A DNA stretch of 64,000 bases from Cannabis sativa (taxonomy: Eukaryota > Streptophyta > Magnoliopsida > Rosales > Cannabaceae). This document shows, piece by piece, positions 45,034 to 57,318 of the stretch; position 1 is the stretch's first letter, and each line of letters starts with the position of its first letter. The position numbers and the translations under genes were made by a program. The stretch is taken from contig NC_083604.1 in NCBI RefSeq assembly GCF_029168945.1, forward strand, positions 64,682,211 to 64,746,210. Direction: 5' to 3'. Below the pieces are notes generated by a model. That model saw only the letters and a list, made by a program, of their open reading frames with translations. It did no database searches and had not been told where the DNA came from.

Positions 45034-46175
45034 GGGTATACTTTTAATGGGTATTACCCATATATGAGTATTTTACTCTTGACCATTGGATCAAATATCT
45101 AATGGTTGATATTTATAATCATTAATTAAATATTAAAAAATTAACATTTCCTATTTTGTTATTCTCTATATTCCGAAAATAGATAAAACTATTAATAGAA
45201 ATAAAAAATTTATAAATGGAAATGTTATTTAAAAAATAAAATACACCAAAAAAATTAACAAACTATTTTTTTTCAATAAAAATCATTTTAAAGATTAAAA
45301 AGAAAAAAAAATGTATATTTATCTTTTTATGAAATTTCTTCAAACTAGAATTCTAAATTGTATTACTGAAAACAAAAAAATAATAATTTTAAGCTTTAAA
45401 CTGTAATACATATAAAATGTATAAGATTTTTTCTAAACCTAAAATCTTTAATTTTATAATAATTAACAATTATTTATATATTTTTATTTTTTAAAAAATA
45501 CTTGGGCTTACCAAATCTATAAGAACAAAACAAATTAAGAAAATTTTAACAAAAAAAAAATGAAGAAAAAAGTGTCATAAACATTATTGAATAATGGTAA
45601 TTGCCAAGACAAGAATTTCATGCAAAAAAAAATTATATTTAACCCTAGACAAGATTATCATCTTCCGATCCTAAAAATATAAATAATGAACAACACCTCA
45701 TTAGTTATTCTAGGAAAATGATGCATGGTAATATCAAAAAAATCATTGGATGATAATAATATTTCTCTAACAATGATAGCCTATGTAAGAACTAAGAAGT
45801 ATTGTAGCGTTTTATTTTTAAGAGTATGAATAATATTAAGACAATTAGATTCCACAATCAAACTCTTATTCTCCTAATAAAAAAACACATTAATATACAT
45901 GTAAATGATTTTTAGTTTTACAATAATAAATTATTAACAAACTCACAATTTCATAAAATAATAAAGTAGTAATTTTAATTAATTTTTAAAAATAATTTAT
46001 AATTTTTTTTTTCAAACTATTAGTTGTAATTATTATTTTCAATTTTATAAATAATAAATATAATTTTTTTAAAAAAAATAATTGTTAGAAACTTGCCATA
46101 AAAGGTTATTAGGTTATTACCTTATTAATTTTTTTTAGTTCCCATCAATGGGTATTACCCATTAAGAAGTGTTCC
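45034..46175. mobile_element. TIR element with ATGGGTATTACCCAT ends
   Basis: The left end reads GGGTATACTTTTAATGGGTA and continues TTACCCATATATGAG. The right end in reverse complement reads GGAACACTTCTTAATGGGTA and continues ATACCCATTGATGGG. It is flanked by TA runs (TATATATAT) that could hide a 9-bp duplication. About 1.14 kb, no ORF. Confidence 0.55.
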
Positions 46176-47186
46176 ATATATATATATAGGTTTTTGATAT
46201 TTTGTAGTTTATCAAAATATAAAATTGGTATCTTTTGCGCGTCAAAAAAAAATTGGTATTTTTTATTTTTAATAATACTTATATTGTAATTTGTATTTTG
46301 GAAATGTACATATTTAGTACACTGAATTCAAATTTATTGACTAATTTATTTTCAACTATATATATTTAAATAATTAAATTTAAATTTATAACTCACAAAT
46401 TTGAAGATACTTTGATTATATTAAAAATTGAATACATATGTATGATTTCAAAATCTAAGATATCATTATTAAAAATACAGTGTACTATTTTTAATTTTAT
46501 TTCAAAATACATGGTACTAATTAAATGAGTACATACCTTAATAAATTAGTTCAATTTGAAAATTTGATTGAAATACTTTTATTTATTTGTTGTTTTTATA
46601 ATATGAATTTAAAATTTTTTAACAAAAAATTATATCTTGTCAAATATTGTTTAGTTTTATCATATTATCTAACATTATTTTTAGGTAACAGCAAAATCTA
46701 AATATATATTTAAAAGAAATATACTTTATTTAGTTATATCTTACACCAAGCATAATATAATATTGATGTGGACACTATTTTTGACATGTGGCACGAGGTA
46801 AACAATATCGGGGCCCCACATCCCAGGATTACACACTGTTACCTGCACACTAAGGGCTTCTAAGTAAGCACCAAGATCCAGCAAATTTGTTTCTTAGTAT
46901 TAACCTTCAACAAACAGGTTCCCATGACCCTAAAATGAAGAACCATAGTTGAGGATATCACGTGGACATCCCAGGGCTCAACTTAGGACCAACATTAGTG
47001 TTGGGTGGGGCGCCTAGGTTGATATCTTGTGCATCGTCTTGCATTAGTCTTAGTTCCTATCAACTTCTTATGGGTAATCTACTCAGCCATTGTCCTAAGA
47101 TGCATGAGAGACATGCACCAGCTAAGTTTCAGACTTTGTAGATGAGTCTGCATGAAACGACACCCAAGCATGTGGAAGCCCTAACT
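46176..47186. other. Intergenic sequence; AT-rich then a GC-richer stretch of unknown origin
   Basis: 46176-46745 is AT-rich without genes. 46750-47180 is markedly richer in G and C (for example ATCGGGGCCCCACATCCC) with no open frame. It resembles retrotransposon untranslated DNA, but I could not match it to anything in the window. Confidence 0.4.
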
Positions 47187-49819
47187 ATTGGGATTATTTT
47201 ACCAGGATCTAGATTTACTAACATGTATGTTTCATTATACCCTAAATATGAATTCTCTAATACGATAAAATTAAACACATAAGAGTTTAGAAAACCTTAC
47301 ATTGATGCAGCGGAATAATAATAACTCCTTCCGCTCAGATCTCTAACCTTTGTTCCTTTTTGTCGTAGAGTAATAACAAAATCTGAGCCTAGATCTCCTT
47401 CTCTTCTTCGAGCTGGTTACCACCATCTTTCGCACTATGATTGAGTACTTGACTTGCTATGTGTGGGCATGGCACTCTATCAATATGGACGAATTGGTGA
47501 AAAACAATGAATGAGGGTTTAAAATCAGTATAGAAAGAGTCTCTCATCTACTAGTTGTCGGACAAAGTTAGAAAACTAAATTTGGTAGGTTGAATGGGTT
47601 GGATGAGAATGAGTGCATCATTGTAATATCCTAAGATTAGTTAAGCGGATTAGCAAGCCCTAACTAGTTAAATGTGTATTATTATGGAATTATATTATCA
47701 TATAATTTATTATATGTGAATTAGTTTGATAAATGTGATGTTAAGACCCCGTTGGTAAGCCAGGGACATTTTTATAATTTTGACCCAAGAGAGGTAAAAC
47801 TGTAAATTGAATTTAATTGCGTGCTTATGGACTATATTATTATATAGTATACTTGTTGTGTCCTTTTGCATGTATTTTCTGACAAGTTGGCGCGGTATAG
47901 TCACAATCAGATATTTCGGACCGAACCGGGTTTGGGGTCGAAATACATTTTTAGGATTTTTTTTATTAGCATTTTATTAATATATGAGTATGTTGAAAAT
48001 TATTGAAGTAATGTGTGTATGTTAGATTGACATTATTGCCCTTGAGTTAAGTATGTGCTATGTTTTGGCCCTAGGGGCATCTTTGTCATTATACCTATTT
48101 GGATTATCTTCAACAAATGAAATTTCAAGTAAGGAAAATGATATTTTTCTAAGTTTGTATTCCCAGCCCTAAGAACCGACACCCCCCCCCCCCCCCCCCT
48201 TTTCCAAAAATTGCTTGGTGATGAAGGTGAATTTAAGAGTTAGTTTTTGGTGATTGAACTTGGATTTAATGGTAAGCTTCTTGGCTTTCTTGCTGAAGTT
48301 AATTCTCTATTATTTAAGTTGAAAGAAATGTATATTGTGTTGATAAAATGCTCCTTGTTGCATGTTGATAAGAAGTTGATGATTAGTGATTGTGGATGCT
48401 TGATTTTGTAGTAAATTGGTGTGGTTTGCTCATGATATTTTGTAGATGTGATTATTGGGTTATGTTTATGCTTGAATTCTAATTTTTGGTTCTGTTTTGG
48501 TTAGATTCAAGCATGTGAGTTTGGTTTTGGGATTTATGAGCTTGAATGAATGTTTAGCTAAGTATGGAGCTTTAATGGCACTTTGTGATTTTGATTTAGT
48601 TTTTAGTTTCTGTCAATTGGGTTATTTTCTATTGAAGATTTAGACCAAATTGAGTTTTTGTTATTGCTTGATTGTGTGGTTGAGCAAGTTTAAGTTCAAG
48701 AACTCAAAGCTTGCTCAACAATGACACTTTTTTGATTCTTGGAGCAATTATTGTGTTTAAGCTGTAAAATATGTTTAATATGTTATATGATGATGCTCTG
48801 GAAAGTTTGGTGGTGATTGAGGAAGATTTGAGTAGGTTATGGGGGCTTAAAAGTTGAGATTTTTCGTGTTATTTCTGCCCAGACAATCGGAATTCCGATT
48901 GGACTGTATCGGGGAAAGCTGAATTTTACTTTGGCCATAACTTTTGATTCGTGACTCCGTTGTGTACGTTCTTTATATCGTTGGAAAGCTTGTTTCGAGC
49001 TCTATATGTTAATATATAAATGTAATGCTAATTATGTGATTATTGAAAGTGGATTTAGGGATTTACCCTATTTGTAAATCCCAAAAATTGTGACTAGGAT
49101 TACCGGCACTTGATCAGGAGCACTCAGGGATTTGGAATCTCCTCATACATGGAACATCAGGTAAGGCAGTAGTTTGCACGTAGAGTTAAGTGCGGTGGCG
49201 CTCATGTTTTATACTATGGTTGTGATTAATTAAGAACCGTGATTAGAGTTATTACTCTAAAATGGGCAGTTATATGGCCTAGGGGTTATTACCCTAGTAA
49301 TTAAAGATTTTGGGTGTTATGCCATGCTAAATATGTTGGAATAAAAAGCTATGCGCTCAAGGAATAATTAAATTAAACTCGATAAATTAGTACCCTAAGT
49401 TTTATAGAAATGTGGTCTAGGGTTATTGCCCAAGAATTTACACGAAGGTAAGAAAGCAACGATGTATAGTAACATTGCTAATCAACTGAAAGCAAGTTAG
49501 GGTTATTACCCTCAATAGATGTTATTTTGAACATGCTATAATATGTTTTATGAGTAATTATTTAGTATGCAAGTTAGGGTTATTACCCTAATTTTATATA
49601 CTATAGTATATATTGAATGTACGCATATATGTCAAGAGTTATGTGTATAAGACATAACTAGATTAGACCTGATATTTATCATCAGGATAAACCACTGAAA
49701 GAACATAATGTATGAATTATGTATATATGAATAGGATTATGCGGGCAAGGCATAATCAAGTTAGACTCGGTAACTATAACCGAGATAAACTCTATTAAGA
49801 CCTTATTGTAAATAAACGA

Positions 49820-49940
49820 GTGAGCGTAACACGTGGATCTATACTACATAGACATACGTGTAAGCGTAACACGTGGGTCTATGCCACATAGACATATATA
49901 GGCGTGTGAGCGTAACACGCAGGTCTATATTAAATAGACA
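49820..49940. repeat. Three short tandem repeats around GCGTAACACG
   Basis: Units begin near 49821, 49860 and 49907. Each holds GAGCGTAACACGYRGRTCTA (or AAGCG) followed by an ATAGACA phrase; the period is about 40-47 bp. Confidence 0.65.
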
Positions 49941-50018
49941 AATAGCGCAGTGGTACTATTAATTATGTGTTATATATTTATTGTTGATATGGTTATTTAT
50001 ACTGTTTTGCTGGGCTTG

Positions 50019-51269
50019 TGTTGCTATAATTTTAAGCACTACGCAAGTATACGCAATCAAGTAGTAAATCTCACACAGGTGAGGTCGATCCCACAGGGAA
50101 TTGGATTAAGTACTACTAAATTATACTTATGATTCTATTCGGTAAATCAAAAGCAAATATGATTTAAAAACAGTAAAATATGAAAGAAATTCAGAAAACT
50201 TAATAACACAATTTAAAGTTGAGCAAGATGAGACAATAGGGAGGAGAATCCTGTTGTTGTTTACCCAAATTGTTAATGATTAATTACTATCCTATTCTTG
50301 GAGTGAATGACAGATTATGAAATAACCTAGCTCCTTTCAGATCTTCTAGATTCTAAATCACATGTTATCTAATTAATTCCTTAATTAAACTAACATGAAA
50401 TCAGCATTAAGTAATAATCTACTCGTCACATAAGTCATGCAAATACTTTCGTTTCACATAGAACATTGATTATCTTAATTTTAGCATTCTCAATTCTCAC
50501 TTTTCAGATTTTGAATTGAGATCATAGAACATGCACAAGGTGATCAATCTTAAACATGAAATTAAGAACAAATTAAGATAATTTCACAAACAAGAATGGA
50601 GGAATGGCAATTAAACATTAACTAGGCAAAACATTAATCAACAATCATCATCCTCCCTAAATGGGAAATTTAGTTCAGAAATAAATCCATAACCATTCCT
50701 ATGACAATATTCAACATAAATAAATTAAAGAGGAATAGAGAAAGAAACTGTTGGTGGATGAATTCTGGGTCTTCACTTTGATTTTCTCTGTGCTCTTCCT
50801 GCCGCTCTCAGCTGTGTTTTAGGGTTCCAAATCGCTCTCCCTGACTTTCAATCGCAGTTTTCTATTTATAATTGAAATTTAGGGTTCGATGGACGAAAAT
50901 GCCCCTGGTCCGTACGGGATCTCGCCGCGGCCAAGCTTCCTATCGCCGCGGCGAGAAATTGCCAAATTTAGGCTCTCTCTGTATCTCGTAACTCGCCGCG
51001 GCGAGCCTCTTCATCGCCGCGGCGACTGATGCTTCTGAATTCTCGAGATCTAGCCGCGGCCAAGTTGTGTTTAGCCGCGGCCAGATATGCACAAAAACTC
51101 AAAAATTGAGTTTTCTTCGGCTCAGCACGTCTTTTAATGAATTTCTGCACCCGAGACCTCTTTTATTCCAAAGAACCTGAAAACATAGAAAACAAGCGTA
51201 ATTCCGTCCCAACACAGCTAAAAATGCACATAAATTGGATCCAAAACATAGGCTAAAAATAGCCTAACA
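50019..51269 (-). repeat. 3' LTR of Athila derivative copy 2
   Basis: 1251 bp; minus strand TGTTAGGC to GCAACA. Holds six CCGCGG-centred motifs (about 50932-51080). A 60-codon ORF here recurs identically in the other LTR at 55985 and is not a gene. Confidence 0.95.
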
Positions 51270-51283
51270 AACTCCCCCAAACT
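51270..51283 (-). other. Polypurine tract of Athila derivative copy 2
   Basis: Minus strand AGTTTGGGGGAGTT abuts the 3' LTR. Confidence 0.85.
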
Positions 51284-52521
51284 GACTCTTTACTCGTCCC
51301 CGAGTAAACTAAGACTAAACTAAAAAAAACTGACAATGATAGCTGAACATTCCAACAATTTAATTGTTACCACCACCTGCACAACTTCAATCCATCAATA
51401 ACCAGAATTTCAACTTGCCAACTCTAAGAACTAAGTTGAATGTGCAATTTACAAGTAAGTAATTCATACAAACATAAAGCATCGCAATTTCCATCAATAT
51501 CACAACTGTTCTAACTTTCCAACATCCCACTAACACATGATCAATAAGTTTGAATGACATACCTCTCTCCACTAATGTTGACAAATTTCTATTTGGAATC
51601 AATAGGTCTTTTTCGGTTAGCATCACATGGCTTAGGTACATGGGTAGGTGAGAAGTCATTTAGGCTATACTATACCATAAGCACAATTATACCAAACAAA
51701 CCTAGACAATTCTTTTGCTTTCTTTCCATATATCCCAAAAACAGAAATAAGAGATTGCAATTTTTCTTATGTGTGTACCTCATAATTTTCTTAACTTTTT
51801 TTCAAGAAGACACATTTTTTTTTCATAGGCACAACACACAATATTATTCTTTTTTTTTCTTTTCAATCTCTCATTCCTACACTTTATATTTTTTTTCACT
51901 TACAGCACTTATTCCCCCCAAACTTGCTTCAAGGCTCATGGCATAATAAGATATGTTCAGGGTGAAAAGAGTTTAAGATAACGAATTCAGCTCAGTTAAG
52001 TGGTGAAATTTTTTTTTAAAACAAGCTAAGGCTCAACTTTGGGTATACTATGGTAAAAATTTCTAGGTAGGCTTGAAAGGCTCAATCGTTCCAAAGAAAA
52101 CTTGCCTAAATCACTTTCCAAACAGAAAATATCAAGGATTTCGCTTCAAGAGAGTATGTCATACAAATTCTATTCCATGTTCAATCAATCATTCCACAAA
52201 CCAAATAGAACAGAGGTGATACGTGAGAATAGCAAATGTTTTAAATCTACATGAATCACTTCCTAGCACACATCCAATTTAATTCAAACAGTTGCAAGTC
52301 AAGCACACAGTTATGTTCTAATCCATTGCACAAGTGAATAACAACAATTCAATCAATCTTTCAATTTAGCTATCACACAAGACTAAAAAAAAAAAAAACT
52401 AAAACAAACTAAACTAAAACAAATAAACTGAAAAATTTAAGTCTCCCCCCCCAAACTAAAATGCACATTGTCCCCAATGTATGAAAATAAACCAGGGTGA
52501 GAGAAACTTACCTGAGCCCCA
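51284..52521 (-). other. Non-coding 3' part of Athila derivative copy 2
   Basis: Corresponds to 12404-13673 of copy 1. It is where pol would be in an autonomous Athila, but only short frames are present. It contains CCCCCC and A/T homopolymer runs. Confidence 0.75.
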
Positions 52522-54888
52522 TCAGAAGGGATCAAGTCCACCCTTTGCATTCAAAAGAGCCCTCGCACTAAATGAAGAAAATTTACCACCAATAGTGTTG
52601 ATTTCAGAGTTTTGCACAAGAGTAAGCTCACCTTCAGAACTACCACACATCAATCTTTTCCAACGACGCTGAATCGTTCGAAGTCGCTCTTTAGGCTTTG
52701 CTTTCTTCTTATCAATTTTAACAACAGAACCCTTCACCACCTCAATCTTGCAACAGGTAGGAATGTCAGTTGGGGCAAAAACATTAAAATTGACCTCTTC
52801 ATCTTGGACTCGCAACTTTAACTCCCCCTTTTGAACATCTATTAATGCTCGACCCGTGGCCAAGAATGGTCTTCCCAAAATAATGGGAATAGTTGAATCT
52901 TCCTCCATATCAAGAATTAAGAAATCAGCAGGGAAGATAAACTTACCAACCTTCACCAGTACATCTTCAATTATGCCACGAGGATGAGTTAGAGAACGAT
53001 CCGCTAGTTGTAGAGTCACTGTTGTGGGCTTTGCTTTTCCCAATCCTAGCCTTTTGAAGACAGACAACGGCATTAGATTAATGCTTGCTCCCAGATCACA
53101 TAGAGCTTTAGTTTCCACTGAACCCCCTATAGAGCATGGAATATTGAAACTACCCGGATCTTTAAGCTTGGGCGGTAGTTTCTTTTGCAAAATGGCGCTA
53201 CACTCCTCAGTTAATGCCACTGTTTCATAGTCCTCCATTTTTCTCTTCTTAGACAATATCTCCTTCATGAACTTCACATAACGGGGCATTTGTTCCAAGG
53301 CTTCAGCAAAAGGAATGTTGATGTGTAGTCTTTTGAAAACCTCTAGAAATTTTGTAAACTGCTTGTCTAGATTGGTCTTTCGGAGTCTCTGAGGATAAGG
53401 TATCTTCACATGATGATCAATACTGATTGGTGGAGACTGTTGTGGTGGTGCAGGGCTATCAGTAGTTTTCTTTTCTATTGATGTTGGAGTTGTTGCTGAT
53501 TGATCTTTAACTTCTTCATTGAATGGTTGTACCACATCAGGCCCATCATAATTCTTTCCACTCCTCAAGGAAATTGCTTTACATTGCTCTTTTCCTTTTG
53601 CCTCACTAGTGCTAGCTGAATTTCCTTGAGCTTGGTTTGCCACTTGAGTAGCCAATTGTTCCATTTGAGTTTCTAGAGTTTTAATAGAGGCTCTAGTTTC
53701 CATCATGAATTGGAGCAATAAATCAGCTTGGATATTGGAGCCACTAGGACTTTGTTGTTGGTTTTGTTGGGGCTGATTTCTCTGCTGGTAGAACCCCTGT
53801 TGGTTGTGCCCATAATTATTATTTTGGGAGTAGTTCCCAATGGCTTTTGCTTGATCCATTGGCAAATTATCCACATCTGCCTGACACTCTGAAAAGTGAT
53901 GGTTGCCTCCACATATCTCACAAATAACTTGGGCTTGTTTAGCTTGCCCTGCAATCAGCTTTGTCAAGGCCTCAACTTGAGCTGTCAATTTTGTGATGGC
54001 ATCGACCTCTAGCACACCAGCTACTTTCTTAGTTTGACTCCTTTCAGTTGGCCACTGCTGATTATTTAGAGCCATCTCCTCCAATAGATCGTAAGCCTCA
54101 TTAGCACTCTTTCTCATAAAAGCTCCACCAACTGCTGCATCTATCAGAGTTCTAGTGTTACCAACCAACCCGTTGTATAAATTGTGAACCAGCATCCACT
54201 TCTCTATGCCATGATGAGGGCATTTTCTGATTAGATCTTTAAACCTCTCCCAAGCCTCATGGAGAGATTCATTATCTTGCTGATAGAAGTTGTTTATTTC
54301 TCCTCGCAGCTTTGCAGACTTTGCTGGAGGGAAGAATTTAGACAGAAATTTTGTTGCTAAGTCTGTCCATGTTGCTATAGAATTCGGTGGCAAGGAATTC
54401 AACCAACTCTTGGCTCGTTCTCTGAGCGAGAATGGAAACAACCTCAGTCGAATGGCATCATCGCTAACTCCATTAACTTTAAAAGTTTCACAAAGTTCCA
54501 TGAAGTTAGAGAGATGCAAATTAGGATCTTCAGAAGGGAGACCACCAAACTGAACTGAAGACTGCACCATTTGAAGGATGGCAGGTTTGATCTCGAAGTT
54601 GTTTGCATCCACTGCCGGTGGCCTAATACATGACTGCACTCCCGTCAGAGTAGGGAGAATGTAATCTCTCAAGCTACGGCCATTAGCTTGATCTTCCACA
54701 GCGCCACCATTATTACCGTTATTACCCCCATTGTTTCCAGCATTATTGTTCACATTCGCAGCCATGATCTCTGATGTTTCAGCAGTTGCTGAAACTCTTT
54801 CTTGCCTCTTGTTCTTTCGATTCCTCCTGCAAGTTTTCTCGATTTCAGGATCAACTGGTAATATGACTGTTTGTCCTTGACGGCGCAT
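52522..54888 (-). CDS. Intact gag-protease polyprotein of the Athila derivative
   Basis: 788 residues from the ATG at 54888 (MRRQGQTV); an in-frame ATG at about 54764 (MAANVNNN) is an alternative. Order: a basic N-terminus, an Asn/Gly-rich linker, then the gag capsid region about residues 85-280 ([51 protein letters not shown]). Next come a CX2CX3HX4C zinc knuckle ([13 protein letters not shown], about residue 320), a Gln/Asn-rich and Ser/Thr/Pro-rich linker, and a retropepsin domain about residues 570-720 with active-site DLGAS and flap/C-terminal ILGRPFLAT. The C-terminus has a basic stretch (RRWKRLMCG). Gag would form particles and the protease would cut the polyprotein. Autonomous Athila proteins continue into RT; here a TGA follows. 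Confidence 0.95.
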   Translation of the reverse strand: MRRQGQTVILPVDPEIEKTCRRNRKNKRQERVSATAETSEIMAANVNNNAGNNGGNNGNNGGAVEDQANGRSLRDYILPTLTGVQSCIRPPAVDANNFEIKPAILQMVQSSVQFGGLPSEDPNLHLSNFMELCETFKVNGVSDDAIRLRLFPFSLRERAKSWLNSLPPNSIATWTDLATKFLSKFFPPAKSAKLRGEINNFYQQDNESLHEAWERFKDLIRKCPHHGIEKWMLVHNLYNGLVGNTRTLIDAAVGGAFMRKSANEAYDLLEEMALNNQQWPTERSQTKKVAGVLEVDAITKLTAQVEALTKLIAGQAKQAQVICEICGGNHHFSECQADVDNLPMDQAKAIGNYSQNNNYGHNQQGFYQQRNQPQQNQQQSPSGSNIQADLLLQFMMETRASIKTLETQMEQLATQVANQAQGNSASTSEAKGKEQCKAISLRSGKNYDGPDVVQPFNEEVKDQSATTPTSIEKKTTDSPAPPQQSPPISIDHHVKIPYPQRLRKTNLDKQFTKFLEVFKRLHINIPFAEALEQMPRYVKFMKEILSKKRKMEDYETVALTEECSAILQKKLPPKLKDPGSFNIPCSIGGSVETKALCDLGASINLMPLSVFKRLGLGKAKPTTVTLQLADRSLTHPRGIIEDVLVKVGKFIFPADFLILDMEEDSTIPIILGRPFLATGRALIDVQKGELKLRVQDEEVNFNVFAPTDIPTCCKIEVVKGSVVKIDKKKAKPKERLRTIQRRWKRLMCGSSEGELTLVQNSEINTIGGKFSSFSARALLNAKGGLDPF

Positions 54889-55011
54889 GCACTTAGGATT
54901 CCTGAAATAGATCAAGAAATTATTGCAAGAAAAAGGTTAGAAAAATCAGCAAGAGAAAATATACCAAAGTAGAAGTTAGTATAATTTTATGTAATATTAA
55001 TCTTAGACAAT

Positions 55012-55029
55012 TCCCCGGCAACGGCGCCA
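55012..55029 (-). other. PBS of Athila derivative copy 2, tRNA-Asp, perfect
   Basis: Minus strand TGGCGCCGTTGCCGGGGA, the exact complement of the 18-nt 3' end of plant tRNA-Asp including CCA. Confidence 0.9.
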
Positions 55030-55035
55030 AAAACT

Positions 55036-56286
55036 TGTTGCTATAATTTTAAGCACTACGCAAGTATACGCAATCAAGTAGTAAATCTCACACAGGTGAG
55101 GTCGATCCCACAGGGAATTGGATTAAGTACTACTAAATTATACTTATGATTCTATTCGGTAAATCAAAAGCAAATATGATTTAAAAACAGTAAAATATGA
55201 AAGAAATTCAGAAAACTTAATAACACAATTTAAAGTTGAGCAAGATGAGACAATAGGGAGGAGAATCCTGTTGTTGTTTACCCAAATTGTTAATGATTAA
55301 TTACTATCCTATTCTTGGAGTGAATGACAGATTATGAAATAACCTAGCTCCTTTCAGATCTTCTAGATTCTAAATCACATGTTATCTAATTAATTCCTTA
55401 ATTAAACTAACATGAAATCAGCATTAAGTAATAATCTACTCGTCACATAAGTCATGCAAATACTTTCGTTTCACATAGAACATTGATTATCTTAATTTTA
55501 GCATTCTCAATTCTCACTTTTCAGATTTTGAATTGAGATCATAGAACATGCACAAGGTGATCAATCTTAAACATGAAATTAAGAACAAATTAAGATAATT
55601 TCACAAACAAGAATGGAGGAATGGCAATTAAACATTAACTAGGCAAAACATTAATCAACAATCATCATCCTCCCTAAATGGGAAATTTAGTTCAGAAATA
55701 AATCCATAACCATTCCTATGACAATATTCAACATAAATAAATTAAAGAGGAATAGAGAAAGAAACTGTTGGTGGATGAATTCTGGGTCTTCACTTTGATT
55801 TTCTCTGTGCTCTTCCTGCCGCTCTCAGCTGTGTTTTAGGGTTCCAAATCGCTCTCCCTGACTTTCAATCGCAGTTTTCTATTTATAATTGAAATTTAGG
55901 GTTCGATGGACGAAAATGCCCCTGGTCCGTACGGGATCTCGCCGCGGCCAAGCTTCCTATCGCCGCGGCGAGAAATTGCCAAATTTAGGCTCTCTCTGTA
56001 TCTCGTAACTCGCCGCGGCGAGCCTCTTCATCGCCGCGGCGACTGATGCTTCTGAATTCTCGAGATCTAGCCGCGGCCAAGTTGTGTTTAGCCGCGGCCA
56101 GATATGCACAAAAACTCAAAAATTGAGTTTTCTTCGGCTCAGCACGTCTTTTAATGAATTTCTGCACCCGAGACCTCTTTTATTCCAAAGAACCTGAAAA
56201 CATAGAAAACAAGCGTAATTCCGTCCCAACACAGCTAAAAATGCACATAAATTGGATCCAAAACATAGGCTAAAAATAGCCTAACA
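55036..56286 (-). repeat. 5' LTR of Athila derivative copy 2
   Basis: 1251 bp, same length and apparently same sequence as 50019-51269. Confidence 0.95.
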
Positions 56287-57318
56287 GCTTGGCTCACGGG
56301 TGCTCTACTGTGCAGGGAAGGGTAAATTAGTTTGTGATCAGTCATGAGTGCGAGAGCTTGGCGATGCTTGTACATGTTCGAGCCACACTAGACCAAGCGG
56401 GTTGGGGTCTACCAATGATGTATTTTGTAACTCTGATTTTGCAGTTTAGGTCGGCTCGTAAAATAAACTTGTAATATTTTTGTGAAAATATTTACGGGAT
56501 CCCGAAACATGTGTCTTTTGGTTGTAAAGTTTAAAGTTGTTACAAGTTTAATTTTCATTATGTTTCAAATAAAATTTAAATTTTTTGCGCTTATCCTTTT
56601 AGTAATCCCATATTAGGGGATTAGGGTTTCATAATCAGTTAGCGTAGTGTGCCTAATTGTTAGGGTGTTACAATCATGTTCCTTTTATAGTATTTCAACT
56701 AGAATTTAGGATTTAATTACATGGATTAAAAAAAATAGGCAAAAATTACACTAAGTGGTCGGCCACTAATGGGTCTCACTAGTTACAATTTTGCCACTTT
56801 ATTTTAATTATTTATTCTCTTTCAATAATGCCATATTTTTCAATTTCAATCTTATAAATGTCAAAACTATTTATATAATACTTATAATTAATTATCAAAT
56901 AAAATTATCATTTATATTATTTATTAATTATACCATATAACGTCTCTTAATTAACAAATAAATTCCAAAATCTATTTTCTTCACAATTAAGTCATTGCTT
57001 AGTTAAAATTCATAAATAAGACATAGTCTAATTTTAGAATTATAATTGATTAATTAAAAACAATTATCTGAGTCTGCAAGTAGTATTATCTCAACTAGTG
57101 TGGGGACGATGGGCCTATATAATCAAACTTCCAATAAGTAGATCTAGAATTTACAAAGTATATTCTCTAACTTATTAATTTCTCTTTGCGCCACCATAGA
57201 TTTGGAATTGCATTCTTAATTATATAAAACGCTCTATATGTACCAAGACATAGATACATTATGAAATTATCCATTGTTACAATCCAAATAGTCAAAGATA
57301 CTTTATGGATGGTCTATT

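Larger units (their letters stand above)
50019..56286 (-). mobile_element. Non-autonomous Athila derivative, copy 2, structurally intact
   Basis: 6268 bp with two 1251-bp LTRs (50019-51269 and 55036-56286) that look identical by eye. It is flanked by a perfect 5-bp duplication GCTTG (50014-50018, 56287-56291). On the minus strand come 5' LTR, perfect PBS, intact gag-protease ORF, 1.24 kb of non-coding DNA, polypurine tract and 3' LTR. There is no reverse transcriptase, RNase H or integrase; it must borrow them from another element. Apparently very recent. Confidence 0.96.
47622..56672. mobile_element. Solo LTR of a Tekay-like Ty3 element, split by Athila derivative copy 2
   Basis: Starts TGTAATATCCTAAG and ends TTAGGGTGTTACA, flanked by a perfect 5-bp duplication ATCAT (47617-47621, 56673-56677). 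After removing 50019-56286 and one GCTTG it is about 2778 bp. TGTAATACCC/GTGTTACA ends and long LTRs are typical of plant Tekay chromoviruses. No internal region is present. Inside are an 18-bp C run (48182-48199), repeated GGGTTATTACCC palindromes and a short tandem repeat at 49820-49940. Confidence 0.8.
47187..57318 (-). repeat. Truncated Copia LTR, split by the Tekay-like solo LTR
   Basis: 47187-47621 matches the left part of the Copia LTRs at 21235 and 29353 (TATTTTACCAGGATCT, then CTCCTTCCGCTCAGATC). 56678-57318 matches their middle (AGACATAGTCTAATTT, then TCTCAACTAGTGTGGGGAC). The last ~800 bp of the LTR are missing after about 57318, so it is a fragment. Orientation is the same as the LTRs of the 21235 element. 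Confidence 0.75.

Noticed and set aside
50968..51150. 60-residue ORF repeated identically at 55985-56167
   Set aside because: It lies wholly within the LTR and repeats because the LTR does; no domain or codon bias.
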